Part shown: positions 8,169-16,434 of the stretch, piece by piece
Layout of the letters: each line of letters starts with the position of its first letter
How positions within the stretch are numbered: the stretch's first letter is position 1
DNA from: Terrabacter sp. Root181
Lineage (GTDB): Bacteria > Actinomycetota > Actinomycetes > Actinomycetales > Dermatophilaceae
DNA length: 64,000 bases
Direction of reading: 5' to 3'
Assembly: GCF_001428505.1 (NCBI RefSeq)
Contig: NZ_LMHU01000007.1
Coordinates: forward strand, 133 to 64,132
Notes under the pieces: generated by a model
What the model was told of the DNA's origin: nothing
The model's database searches: none
The model's input: only the letters and a program-made list of their open reading frames with translations
Made by a program: the position numbers and the translations under genes

Positions 8169-10075
8169 GCGATCGCCTCCTGCGCCGTCAGGACCTCGGC
8201 CGGCTCCGTCGCGTGCCAGCACGCCACGCGGCTCCCGCCCGGGCCCGCCGTCAGGGTCGGGTCCTGCTCGAGGCAGCGCTGGGTGGCGAGCGGGCAACGG
8301 GCGGCGTACGCGCAGCCGACGGGGACCTGTGCCGGCTCGACCGGGTGGCCGGGGATGGTGGCGAGCGGGGCGTCGACGTCGGTGGTCATGGCCGGCACGG
8401 CGGCGACGAGCGCGCGGGTGTACGGGTGTCGGGCCCTCGTGCGCAGGTCGGCCGTCGGCAGGTCCTCGACGATCCGGCCGGCATACATGACGAGCACCCG
8501 GTCGCAGACGTCGGCGACGACCGAGACGTCGTGGCTGATGAGGAGGAGAGCGGCGCCCTCCTCGCGGCGTACGTCCTGGAGCAGCGCCAGCACCTGGCTC
8601 TGCACCGTGACGTCGAGCGCGGTCGTCGGCTCGTCGGCGATGATGAGGCGGGGGCTGCCCATCAGTCCCATCCCGATCATGGCGCGCTGACGCATGCCGC
8701 CGGAGAACTCGAAGGGGTACTGGCGGGCGCGGCGCTCCGGGTCCCGGACGCGGACGGCCCGCAGACGGTCGACGGCGCGTTCCGACGCCTCCTTGCGATC
8801 GAGTCCCTGGTGGTGACGGCCGACCTCGGCCAGCTGCGCGCCGATACGCATCGTGGGGTTGAACGAGGTCATCGGGTCCTGGAACACGACGGCGAGCGAG
8901 GTGCCCAGCAGCTTGTCGTGGGTCTGACCGTTCGCCGGCTCCTCGAGCAGGTCGGTCCCGCAGAAGGTGAGGTGCCGGGCGTCGACGCTCGCCGGCTCCT
9001 CGACGAGGCCGGCGATCGCCAGCGCCGTCAGCGACTTGCCGGAGCCTGACTCGCCCACGACGCCCACGGCCTCGCCGACGGCGATGGCGAACGAGACGCC
9101 GCGGACCGGCCGGACCGGGCCGTTCACCCCGGGGAAGGTGACCGAGAGGTCGCGGACGTCGAGCACCAGGTCGCCGTCGGCCTCGTGGTCGTGGCGGAGC
9201 TCGGTCACGGGCGTCTCGCCGCTCGGCACCTGCATCGTGCCGGTGCCCGTCGTCGTGGAGATCCCGAACACCCCGGCGATCGCCTCACCGGTGAGGTTGA
9301 AGGCCAGACCGGCGAGGACCACCATGATGCCGGGCGCGAGCGCCGCGAGCGGGTGCACGAAGATGCCGCTCAGGCCGTCCTGCATCAGCCGGCCCCAGTC
9401 GTACTCCGGCGCCTGGACGCCGAGCCCGAGGAACGACAGCCCGGCGAAGCTCAGCAGGATGGCCCCGGCGGTGATGGTCACGTTGACGATGAGTGGCTCC
9501 GCCACGTTGGGCAGCACGTGCCGAGCCATGATCCGGAAGCGGTTGACGCCCGCGATCCGCGCCGCGGCGACGTACTCGAGCCCGGCAACTCCGGCGACGA
9601 GCGTCTGGCACAGGCGGGCGAGGCCCGGGGCGACCGCGAGTCCGATCGCGAGGACCGCGCCCCTCGCTCCGACGCCGAAGATGACCGCGAAGACGAGGAC
9701 GAGGAGGAGCCCGGGGAACGCCACGAAGACGTTGACGAGCGCGGTGACGAGCCGTCCGAGCCGGCCGCCGAGCAGCTGCGGCGCGGTGCCGAGCACGAGC
9801 CCGATCACCGTTCCGAGCGCGGTCGCCACGAGCGTCAGCGTCAGGGAGAGCCGCGTGGCCACCAGGACCCGGAAGAAGAGGTCGCGGCCCAGGTTGTCGG
9901 TGCCGAACCAGTGCTGCGCCGACGGGCCGGCGAGGATGTTCTCGGTGTCGACCGTACTGGCCTTGTCGCCCCAGAGGATCGGGGCGAAGACCGCCAGCAG
10001 CACGATGAGCGCGAGCAGGCCCAGTCCGACGATGCCGACGGGCGTCTTGACGATGCGGAACCAACGCTGGGACAT
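8165..10075 (-). CDS. Fused oligopeptide ABC permease-ATPase (DppC-DppD type)
   Basis: A 636-residue fusion. Residues 1 to about 275 are a DppC-like permease with an N-terminal membrane helix, about six helices in all and the cytoplasmic coupling loop (EYVAAARIAGVNRF). After a short linker rich in Thr/Gly, the second half is a DppD-like ATPase: Walker A GESGSGKSLT, VFQDPMTSFNP, FSGGMRQR, LIIADEPTTALD, and a C-terminal cluster of Cys residues (CAYAARCPLATQRC) typical of OppD/DppD. There is no frameshift or internal stop; this fused arrangement recurs in actinobacteria. It would form a complete importer with the permease at 10078 and the ATPase at 7401. Confidence 0.9.
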   Translation of the reverse strand: MSQRWFRIVKTPVGIVGLGLLALIVLLAVFAPILWGDKASTVDTENILAGPSAQHWFGTDNLGRDLFFRVLVATRLSLTLTLVATALGTVIGLVLGTAPQLLGGRLGRLVTALVNVFVAFPGLLLVLVFAVIFGVGARGAVLAIGLAVAPGLARLCQTLVAGVAGLEYVAAARIAGVNRFRIMARHVLPNVAEPLIVNVTITAGAILLSFAGLSFLGLGVQAPEYDWGRLMQDGLSGIFVHPLAALAPGIMVVLAGLAFNLTGEAIAGVFGISTTTGTGTMQVPSGETPVTELRHDHEADGDLVLDVRDLSVTFPGVNGPVRPVRGVSFAIAVGEAVGVVGESGSGKSLTALAIAGLVEEPASVDARHLTFCGTDLLEEPANGQTHDKLLGTSLAVVFQDPMTSFNPTMRIGAQLAEVGRHHQGLDRKEASERAVDRLRAVRVRDPERRARQYPFEFSGGMRQRAMIGMGLMGSPRLIIADEPTTALDVTVQSQVLALLQDVRREEGAALLLISHDVSVVADVCDRVLVMYAGRIVEDLPTADLRTRARHPYTRALVAAVPAMTTDVDAPLATIPGHPVEPAQVPVGCAYAARCPLATQRCLEQDPTLTAGPGGSRVACWHATEPAEVLTAQEAIA

Positions 10076-10077
10076 GA

Positions 10078-11088
10078 CTAGAGCTCACCGATCGTGGAAC
10101 GGGGGTCGAGCACGGCGAGCGCGACGTCGACCAGGGTGTTGATGACGAGCACACCGAGCCCGTACACGAGGACCGTGCCCTGCACGACCGGGTAGTCCTT
10201 GGTCACGATCGACTGGACGATCGTGCTGCCGAGGCCGGGCCACGCGAAGACGTTCTCGACGAGGACCGTGCCGGCGATCATCGAGGCCAACAGCATGCCG
10301 CCGAGGGTGAGCGTCGCCGTGACGGCATTGGGAAGCGCGTGCCTGAGGTGGATGCGTCGGGCGGGCAGCCTCTTCGCCCGAGCCGTGCGGACGTAGTCCG
10401 TCTCCAGCACCGAGAGCATCTCGACGCGGACGATGCGCGCCAGGACGGCTGCCGGACCGATGGCGAGGGCCAGCACGGGCAGGACGTACGACGAGGCGTC
10501 GGTCCGGCCCGCGACGGGGAACCACCCGAGGCCGACCGCGAACACGGCGACGAGTGCGACGCCCACCAGGAAGTCCGGGATCGCGCCGAGCACGACGCTG
10601 CTACCGGCGAATGCCAGCTCCGTGCGGCGGCGCCGGCCGCGCCTCGTTGCGACCGCGACGGCCACGCCGAGCGGGATGGCGACCGCGATGGCGACGAGGA
10701 ACGCCAGGACCGCCAAGGAGGCCGTCGCAGGAAGGCGCTGGCTGATCGTCTCCGAGACGGGGAGCTGGGTGGTGATCGACTCGCCCAGGTCGCCGTGGAG
10801 CAGGTTGCCCAGGTAGTGCACGTACTGCGTGAGCAGCGGGTCGTCGAGGCCGAGCGCTTGCCGTTTGGCCTCGACCAGCTCGGTCGGGGCCGTCATCCCG
10901 AGGGCCGCCCGGACCGGGTCCCCCGGGACCAGGTGGATCATCAGGAACGACACGGTGACGAGCACCCACAGCGACACCAGCAGCCGCCCCGTACGACGCA
11001 GCGCGAAGCGTGTCCACCTCCCGCCCAGCCGGCCCTGAGGCTTCGGGACGGACCGGGGCGGGGCGGCTGCCGGTATCAGTGTTGCCAT
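10078..11088 (-). CDS. Oligopeptide ABC transporter permease (DppB/OppB type)
   Basis: A 336-residue permease with six predicted helices. It has the OppB-specific N-terminal pattern (SFLMIHLVPGDPVRAALG) and the coupling loop DYVRTARAKRLPARRIHLRHALPN. The first 25 residues are a Pro/Arg-rich cytoplasmic tail. The stop codon lies two bases before the start of the permease-ATPase fusion, so the two are co-translated. It forms the membrane channel for the peptide substrate. Confidence 0.9.
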   Translation of the reverse strand: MATLIPAAAPPRSVPKPQGRLGGRWTRFALRRTGRLLVSLWVLVTVSFLMIHLVPGDPVRAALGMTAPTELVEAKRQALGLDDPLLTQYVHYLGNLLHGDLGESITTQLPVSETISQRLPATASLAVLAFLVAIAVAIPLGVAVAVATRRGRRRRTELAFAGSSVVLGAIPDFLVGVALVAVFAVGLGWFPVAGRTDASSYVLPVLALAIGPAAVLARIVRVEMLSVLETDYVRTARAKRLPARRIHLRHALPNAVTATLTLGGMLLASMIAGTVLVENVFAWPGLGSTIVQSIVTKDYPVVQGTVLVYGLGVLVINTLVDVALAVLDPRSTIGEL

Positions 11089-11106
11089 CTCGCGGTCACT
11101 CCCCGA

Positions 11107-12696
11107 TCAGCCGAGCATCCGGATGCTGGTGGGCACGACGCTGCCGAGGACGTCCATCTCGGCGCCCTTGCTGAAGAACGGCAACAGGCTGTTGGCGAAC
11201 AGGACGACGTCGTTGGTCTTGAACAACGCAGCCTCGGCGGCCAGCCAGTCGGGGCAGCTGTCGACGCCGACCTTGCCCATCGCCTTCTGCACGTCCGCGT
11301 CGTAGTCGGCGTTGGTGATGCCGGACATGTTGTTGCCGCCGTCCGTCACGCCGGGCCCCGAGAAGAAGGGGACACCCTGCTCGGGCGTGTTGATGTTCAG
11401 CGGCTCCCAGGAGATGTCCCAGTCGCCGGTGCCGAACATCGCGTTGACCATGCCGGTCTCGTCGAGCTGCTTGGCCTTGACGGCCACGCCGAGCTTCTTC
11501 CACGCGTCCACGGCGAGCTCGGACGCGGCGCTGCCGCCGGAGCCGAGCGAGGAGTCGTAGAGGAAGGACAGCGATAGCGGCTTCCCGGCCTTGGCGCGTA
11601 TGCCGTCGGGGCCCTTGACCCAGCCGGCGGCGTCGAGCGCTGCCTCGGCGGCGGCCGCGTTCGACCCGATGACGTTGCCCTCGACCGACGAACCGGTGCA
11701 GGCGGCTGGCGCGACGACGGCGAGCTGGGTCGCCGGACCGCCACGGTCGGAGGTGATCACCTTCTGCAGCTGGGCCAGGTCCAGCGCCTGCGTCAGGGCC
11801 TGCCGGACCGCCGGGTCGGAGGTGGCGTGGGCCTTGTTGTGGTTGTACCACTGCTCGCCGACGATCGCCTGGGCGTCGTCGTGGTCGAGCTTGGCCGCCT
11901 CGAGACGGGCGGCGTCCGGCCCGTGGATCGCGGCCGCATTGAGCGCGCCGGAGAGGAGCTGGTTGGCGGCGGTCGTCTCGTTGGGCACGACCTTGACCTG
12001 GATGGTCGCAGGCATGCCCGTCGTGGCGGTCGTGGCGCCGGCCGGGCCCCAGGTGTAGCCGGTGCGGATCGCGTAGGTGTAGTGGTCCCCGGGCACGGCC
12101 TCCTTGAGGGTGTAGGGACCGGTGCCGGCCGTGCCGGCCTTGAGCGAGGCGCGGTCCTTCATGCCGGAGTCGCAGACCATCGGCAGGTTCGCGAACGAGT
12201 CCAGCACGAAGGGCGACGGGGAGGCGAGGGTGACCGTGAGGGTGCTGCCAGTGGCCTTGGCCGTCGCACCTGCCGGCACGAACACACCGAGGAACGGGCT
12301 CTTGTTCTTCGGGTCCTCGACGTAGCTGATGTTGTCGGCCGCGGTCTGCGCGGTGAACGCCGCACCGTCCGCGCACGTGACGCCGGATGCGATGTCGAAC
12401 GTCACCGTCTTGCCGTTCACCGACCACTTCGACGCGAGGCCGGAGATGACCTGCCCCTTGGCGTTGACGGAGACCAGGCTGTCGTAGGCGAACTTGCTGA
12501 CCTGGAAGAGCGGGCTCGACGCGCTGCCCTGGGGGTCGAGCGCCCCGGGGTCGGCGGAGAGCGCCAGCGTGAACGTCTTGCCGACGGCGTACGTGCTGCC
12601 GCTCGAGCCGCCGTCGGACCCACCGCACGCGGTGAGGCCGACAGTGGCCACAGAGAGGGAGAGCGCCAGGATGGCGCTCGAGCGGACCGGCCTCAT
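11107..12696 (-). CDS. Oligopeptide-binding lipoprotein (SBP family 5)
   Basis: A 529-residue extracytoplasmic solute-binding protein. The signal peptide ends in a lipobox (VGLTACGGS), so the mature protein is anchored through Cys24. Family-5 features follow: DPQGSASSPLFQVSKFAYDSLV near the N-terminus, and WDISWEPLNI with FSGPGVTDGGNN later. A GAGGAA-like ribosome site lies about 5 bases before the ATG. It delivers substrate to the permease pair and is encoded directly upstream of them. Family-5 proteins bind peptides, and some bind N-acylated or D-amino-acid peptides; the ligand here is not determined. Confidence 0.9.
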   Translation of the reverse strand: MRPVRSSAILALSLSVATVGLTACGGSDGGSSGSTYAVGKTFTLALSADPGALDPQGSASSPLFQVSKFAYDSLVSVNAKGQVISGLASKWSVNGKTVTFDIASGVTCADGAAFTAQTAADNISYVEDPKNKSPFLGVFVPAGATAKATGSTLTVTLASPSPFVLDSFANLPMVCDSGMKDRASLKAGTAGTGPYTLKEAVPGDHYTYAIRTGYTWGPAGATTATTGMPATIQVKVVPNETTAANQLLSGALNAAAIHGPDAARLEAAKLDHDDAQAIVGEQWYNHNKAHATSDPAVRQALTQALDLAQLQKVITSDRGGPATQLAVVAPAACTGSSVEGNVIGSNAAAAEAALDAAGWVKGPDGIRAKAGKPLSLSFLYDSSLGSGGSAASELAVDAWKKLGVAVKAKQLDETGMVNAMFGTGDWDISWEPLNINTPEQGVPFFSGPGVTDGGNNMSGITNADYDADVQKAMGKVGVDSCPDWLAAEAALFKTNDVVLFANSLLPFFSKGAEMDVLGSVVPTSIRMLG

Positions 12697-12775
12697 GGGC
12701 GTTCCTCTTTCTTCGGGCTTGTTCGGGTTGGGCTGTGACGTGCGGATGGGTTGGGCTGGTTCGAACGGTGCGGCG

Positions 12776-14197
12776 TCACTCGACGCGTGCGACCACACGG
12801 CCGTAGTGGACGTACTTCGCCTGGTCGGCGCCCGAGGCGCTCGACACCGAGCCGATGAAGGCGAAGACGACGTGGATGCCGCGATAGTCCTCGACGGTGA
12901 TGAGGCTGTCGTCGACGAGGTGCACGAGCTCGAAGCGGATCGGCTTCTCACCGATCTCGGCGTGGATGTCCTTGGGCTGGCGGTCGAGCCAGACCCGGCC
13001 GTCCGGGTCCTGGCTGACGGTGATGTCGTAGATGGTGTCGGCGTAGCGACCCAGGTAGCGGCTGACGTCCACCTGCCGCGGGTCCGCCGGGGGGGTCGGT
13101 CGGGCCGGCAGCTCGATGCCGGTGAGCCGGATGAGCAGCGTGGCGACCACGTCGTTGAAGAGACCGAAGACGTCGCCGCCGTTGGTGAGCATCGCGATGG
13201 CGACGCCCGCCTCGGGGACCACCCGCAGGAAGGCTGCCTGGCCGATGGTGCCGCCGTCGTGGGCGACAACGGTGCCCTGCGGTGCGTCGAACAGCTCCCA
13301 GCCGAGACCCCAGGCGTCGCCCATCCCCGCGAGGCGAGGCAGGTCGATCTCGCGGGTCTGCATCGCCTGCACCGACTCGGCACTGAGCACGCGGGTGCCG
13401 TCGGGCGCGACGCCGCGATCCAGGTGCATCCGCACGAAGCCAAGAAGGTCGGTGGGGGTCATCGCCAGCATCGACCCCGCGGGAGCGTTCGAGCGCGCCA
13501 GCGCCCAGGTGCTCGCCGGCTCCAGCTCCCCGTCCTCACCGGCGACGTGGCCGATGGCGGCGCGGTGCCGGATCGCCTCGTACGGGCTGGGGCTGACGCG
13601 CTGGAGACCGAGGGGCGCCGCGATCCGCTCGAGGAGCACGTCGTCGTACGACTTGCCCCGGAGGACCTCGATGAGGCGGCCGAGCACGACGAACCCGGTG
13701 TTGTTGTAAGAGAAGGTCTCTCCCGGCGCGAAGAGCTGGGGGAGGTCGGTGAGGGTGGCGACGTACTTCTCGATGGCATCCTCGCCGCGGCCGGTGTCGG
13801 TGAAGATGTCGCCCTCGAAGCCGGCGGTGTGCGTCAGCAGGTGGCGCGTGGTGAGTGCCTTGGCCGCCTCCACGTCGCCGATGACCAGCTCGGGCAGGTA
13901 GTCGAGCAGCGGCTGGTCGAGGTCGAGCAGCCCGTCGTCGACGAGCTGCAGGACGAGGGTGGCGGTCCAGATCTTCGTGATGGAGCCGATCTGGAAGACG
14001 GTCTCGGAGTCGACCGGCACCTGTGTGGCGAGGCTCGTGACGCCGCCGGCGGCGGTGGCGACCTCGCCCCCCGCCAGCACGGCGACCGTCGCTCCGGGTA
14101 CCCCGTGCTCCTCGACGAGGCGCGCGAAGTTCTCCACGAGCCAGGTGGCGGCGGCCTGCGGTACGGCGTTGCCCAGCGGGCTGTCCAGTGTTGACAT
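12776..14197 (-). CDS. Beta-lactamase-fold serine hydrolase (D-peptidase/esterase type), copy 2
   Basis: A 473-residue paralogue of the enzyme at 6001-7404. It has S72-I-T-K75, Y164-N-N166 and AHDGGTIG, plus a C-terminal beta domain. Both copies share the unusual block FTDTGRG(D/E)DA(L/I)EKYVA. ATG at 14197 is preferred over GTG at 14206 because TACGGT lies 7 bases upstream of it. It is the first gene of the leftward operon, ahead of the binding lipoprotein. No signal peptide is seen. Two copies flanking one transporter suggest different substrate preferences, for example different D-residues or chain lengths. Confidence 0.85.
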   Translation of the reverse strand: MSTLDSPLGNAVPQAAATWLVENFARLVEEHGVPGATVAVLAGGEVATAAGGVTSLATQVPVDSETVFQIGSITKIWTATLVLQLVDDGLLDLDQPLLDYLPELVIGDVEAAKALTTRHLLTHTAGFEGDIFTDTGRGEDAIEKYVATLTDLPQLFAPGETFSYNNTGFVVLGRLIEVLRGKSYDDVLLERIAAPLGLQRVSPSPYEAIRHRAAIGHVAGEDGELEPASTWALARSNAPAGSMLAMTPTDLLGFVRMHLDRGVAPDGTRVLSAESVQAMQTREIDLPRLAGMGDAWGLGWELFDAPQGTVVAHDGGTIGQAAFLRVVPEAGVAIAMLTNGGDVFGLFNDVVATLLIRLTGIELPARPTPPADPRQVDVSRYLGRYADTIYDITVSQDPDGRVWLDRQPKDIHAEIGEKPIRFELVHLVDDSLITVEDYRGIHVVFAFIGSVSSASGADQAKYVHYGRVVARVE

Positions 14198-14204
14198 AGC
14201 GGCC

Positions 14205-14210
14205 ACCGTA
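14205..14210 (-). promoter_or_regulatory. -10 element for the leftward peptide operon
   Basis: TACGGT on the minus strand is followed by 7 bases and the ATG of the first operon gene. Spacing matches the leaderless pattern used elsewhere in the window. Confidence 0.45.
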
Positions 14211-14215
14211 AGCGG

Positions 14216-14283
14216 TTCGCCAACGAGAGTGTTCAGCCAATCGGACAGCAGCGGCTAGGCGAGTTTGTGCGATTCGCCAATGA
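14216..14283. promoter_or_regulatory. Repeated TTCGCCAA motifs in the divergent control region
   Basis: TTCGCCAACGA at 14216, a degenerate TTCAGCCAAT at 14232 and TTCGCCAATGA at 14273 run in the same direction between the operon and the divergent deacylase gene. The first lies next to the operon's -10 box. They are good candidates for binding sites of the PucR regulator encoded at the far end of the operon; no binding evidence exists here. Confidence 0.45.
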
Positions 14284-14314
14284 TGGCGCGCCGACGTGGG
14301 TGTTTGCTGAAGGT

Positions 14315-15784
14315 GTGCTGATTCTCCGCGGCGGGCGCGTGATCGACCCGCGCTCCGGGACCGAACAAGTAGCCGACGTGGCGGTGGACGGCGGCTCGGT
14401 GGTTGCTGTCGCTCCGTCCCTCGCGACCGAGGGGGCAACCGTCGTCGACGTGACCGGCCTCGTGGTCGGACCAGGCTTCGTGGACCTGCACAGTCACGTC
14501 CACTCCATCGCGGGGCAGCGGCTGCAGGCGCTCGACGGCGTCACGGCGACGCTCGACCTCGAGGCGGGGCTGATGCCGGTCGAGAAGGCCTACGCACGTG
14601 CGGCCGCCGACGGACGGCTCCTGCACTACGGCTTCTCGGCCTCCTGGGGCGACGCACGCGCCGCGGTGCACCTGGGGGCGACGCCGGCGGCGGACCTCCA
14701 CACGTCGCTCATGATGCTGGGCGACCCGGCGTGGCAGCGCTCGTCCTCGCCGTCCGAACGCGCCACCTGGCTGCGCCTGCTCGAGTCCGAGCTCGAGGCC
14801 GGAGCGCTCGGCATCGGGGTCCTGATGGGCTATGCCCCGCGGACCGACCCCGACGAGTTCCTGGACGTCGCCCGCCTCGCGGCGCGGACCGGCACCGCGA
14901 CCTTCACCCACGTACGCGAGATCATCGAGGCTGACCCGACCACGCCGATCGACGGTTCGCACGAGATCGTCCGGGCTGCCGCGGAGACCGGTGCGTCGAT
15001 GCATCACTGCCACGTCAACAGCACCTCCCGCCGTCACGTCGACCGGGTGCTGGACCTGCTCGGCTCTGCGCGGAGCAATGGATCTCAGGTGACCGTCGAG
15101 GCCTACCCGTACGGCGCCGGCAGCACCGCGATCGGCGCCTACTTCCTCGCCCCGGAACGTCTCGACGCGTGGGGTCTGCAGCCGTCGTCGCTCAGGCTCG
15201 TCGCGACCGGCGAGCGGATCGCCTCGGTCGCCCGGCTGGCCGAGGTGCGCGCGACCGATCCCGGCGCCGTCTGCGTCGTCTCCTTCCTCGACGAGGAGCG
15301 GCCCGAGGACGCGGCGCTCCTCCAGCGGGCGCTCGCTTTCCCGGACTCGATCGTCGCCAGCGATGCCATGCACGTGGAGTGGCCGGACGGTTCGACCGAC
15401 AGCCGCGAGTGGCCGCTCCCCGAGGGAGGGCAGACGCACCCGCGTACCGCCGGGACGTTCTCCCGCTCGCTTCGGCGGATGGTCGTCGAGACCGGCGCAT
15501 GGTCGTGGGCGGAGGCCTTCCGGCGCTGCTCCTACCTGCCCGCGCAGGTGGTCGCCGGCTTCGCTCCCGCCGCACGGACCAAGGGCTGGCTCGGTGTCGG
15601 CGCGGATGCCGACCTGGTGGTCATCGATCCTGCCACCATCAGCGACAGCGCGACCTACGTCGACCCGACGCGGCCTTCCGTGGGCGTGCGCCACCTGCTG
15701 GTCGACGGGACCTTCGTGGTTCGCGACGGCACCTTGGACGTCGACGCCTTTCCCGGTCGTCCGATCCGCGCCACTCTCGGTTGA
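14315..15784 (+). CDS. N-acyl-D-amino-acid deacylase family amidohydrolase (COG3653)
   Basis: About 489 residues. It is an amidohydrolase with the HxH motif in GFVDLHSHVHS, THVRE with a metal/substrate His, HHCHVNS with two His ligands, and SDAMHVEW with the catalytic Asp. GTFSRSLRRMV near residue 390 is typical of D-aminoacylases. These enzymes remove the acyl group from N-acyl-D-amino acids in the cytoplasm. GTG at 14315 gives the usual N-terminus (LILRGGRVIDP); an alternative GTG at 14267 adds 16 residues but overlaps the TTCGCCAA repeats. It is divergent from the peptide operon and shares its control region, which ties it to D-amino-acid use. The 3' end abuts an integrase remnant. Confidence 0.85.
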   Translation: MLILRGGRVIDPRSGTEQVADVAVDGGSVVAVAPSLATEGATVVDVTGLVVGPGFVDLHSHVHSIAGQRLQALDGVTATLDLEAGLMPVEKAYARAAADGRLLHYGFSASWGDARAAVHLGATPAADLHTSLMMLGDPAWQRSSSPSERATWLRLLESELEAGALGIGVLMGYAPRTDPDEFLDVARLAARTGTATFTHVREIIEADPTTPIDGSHEIVRAAAETGASMHHCHVNSTSRRHVDRVLDLLGSARSNGSQVTVEAYPYGAGSTAIGAYFLAPERLDAWGLQPSSLRLVATGERIASVARLAEVRATDPGAVCVVSFLDEERPEDAALLQRALAFPDSIVASDAMHVEWPDGSTDSREWPLPEGGQTHPRTAGTFSRSLRRMVVETGAWSWAEAFRRCSYLPAQVVAGFAPAARTKGWLGVGADADLVVIDPATISDSATYVDPTRPSVGVRHLLVDGTFVVRDGTLDVDAFPGRPIRATLG

Positions 15785-15840
15785 ACGCGATCGACTGGAG
15801 TGGAGCGTCCGGCTCGCGGACCTCGCCGCACGGTGGTGGT

Positions 15841-15924
15841 CACGAAGGGGTCTATCGCAAGCAGCTCCGGCCGGTCATCACGGAAGGCGCCGAAGCGATG
15901 GGCCGCATCTTCGGCCAGAAGCCG
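15841..15924 (+). pseudogene. 3'-end remnant of a tyrosine integrase
   Basis: The translation VYRKQLRPVITEGAEAMGRI FGQKP resembles the extreme C-terminus of actinobacterial tyrosine integrases. A near copy (GAMERIFGQEP, then stop) lies at 30117-30164, also just before a tRNA-Val attachment sequence. Here the stop has become TTA, so the frame runs on without meaning. Nothing of the catalytic domain remains. Confidence 0.55.
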
Positions 15925-16024
15925 TTACCGACCACCTGGGAGCGCCACGTCTGCGGTTTGGAGCGACAGTCACTCACGCAGTCACCGCGCCCGAGACCTG
16001 CGCGACCGGACCCGCACGACACAA

Positions 16025-16060
16025 CAGCCCCTGACCGGCGTCTCCGCTGGTCAGGGGCTG
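16025..16060. terminator. Terminator-like hairpin next to the first tRNA-Val att remnant
   Basis: CAGCCCCTGACC pairs with GGTCAGGGGCTG (12 bp, 12-base loop). It is nearly identical to the hairpin downstream of the intact tRNA-Val at 30261-30298, so it was duplicated together with the att sequence. Confidence 0.6.
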
Positions 16061-16068
16061 TCTCGTCC

Positions 16069-16093
16069 TGGTGGGCGATACTGGGTTTGAACC
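16069..16093 (-). repeat. att remnant 1: copy of the tRNA-Val(GAC) 3' end
   Basis: Twenty-five bases are identical to 30306-30330. They include the encoded CCA, the discriminator, the acceptor strand and half the T-arm of tRNA-Val(GAC). The match stops after the T-loop, so this is not a functional tRNA. It is an attachment-site duplicate left by tRNA integration. Confidence 0.75.
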
Positions 16094-16434
16094 TCGGGTG
16101 TCAGGTGTGTCCTCGACGTCGCACCCCTCCCCCAGGTTATTGACCTTCCTGATCTGGATCGTTGAGGACGGGCGTCAGACCATGCCGCCGGGCGGTCGTG
16201 CCGATGAGCGCTTTGTCAAACGCAGGGAGGGCCCCCTTCTTCTGCTGCCCCAAGGGGCGCAGATCGTTTCTTCTCGGTGCTCATGCGCCCACCAACGAGA
16301 GCCGAACCGGCCAGCCGGAACGGGGCCGTGACCCGTCCGGGCCTTGATGCCGAACGGGGCGGCGGTGGGTATGGCTGAGGGAGATCGTCGGCGCCCGGCC
16401 TAGGGCGACCGAACCCGACACACGGAGGCACCCC
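16094..16434. other. Gene-free stretch with a second repeat module
   Basis: Positions 16098-16139 match 19047-19085 (both begin GTGTCAGGTGTGTC and contain CCCCTCCCCCAG). The same module thus follows att remnants 1 and 2. The rest, up to the YtxH-like gene, shows no convincing coding frame or promoter beyond the ribosome site CACGGAGG before 16435. Confidence 0.5.

Noticed and set aside
16069-16093. A second tRNA-Val gene
   Set aside because: Only the acceptor strand and half the T-arm are present; no anticodon or D-arm can be formed.
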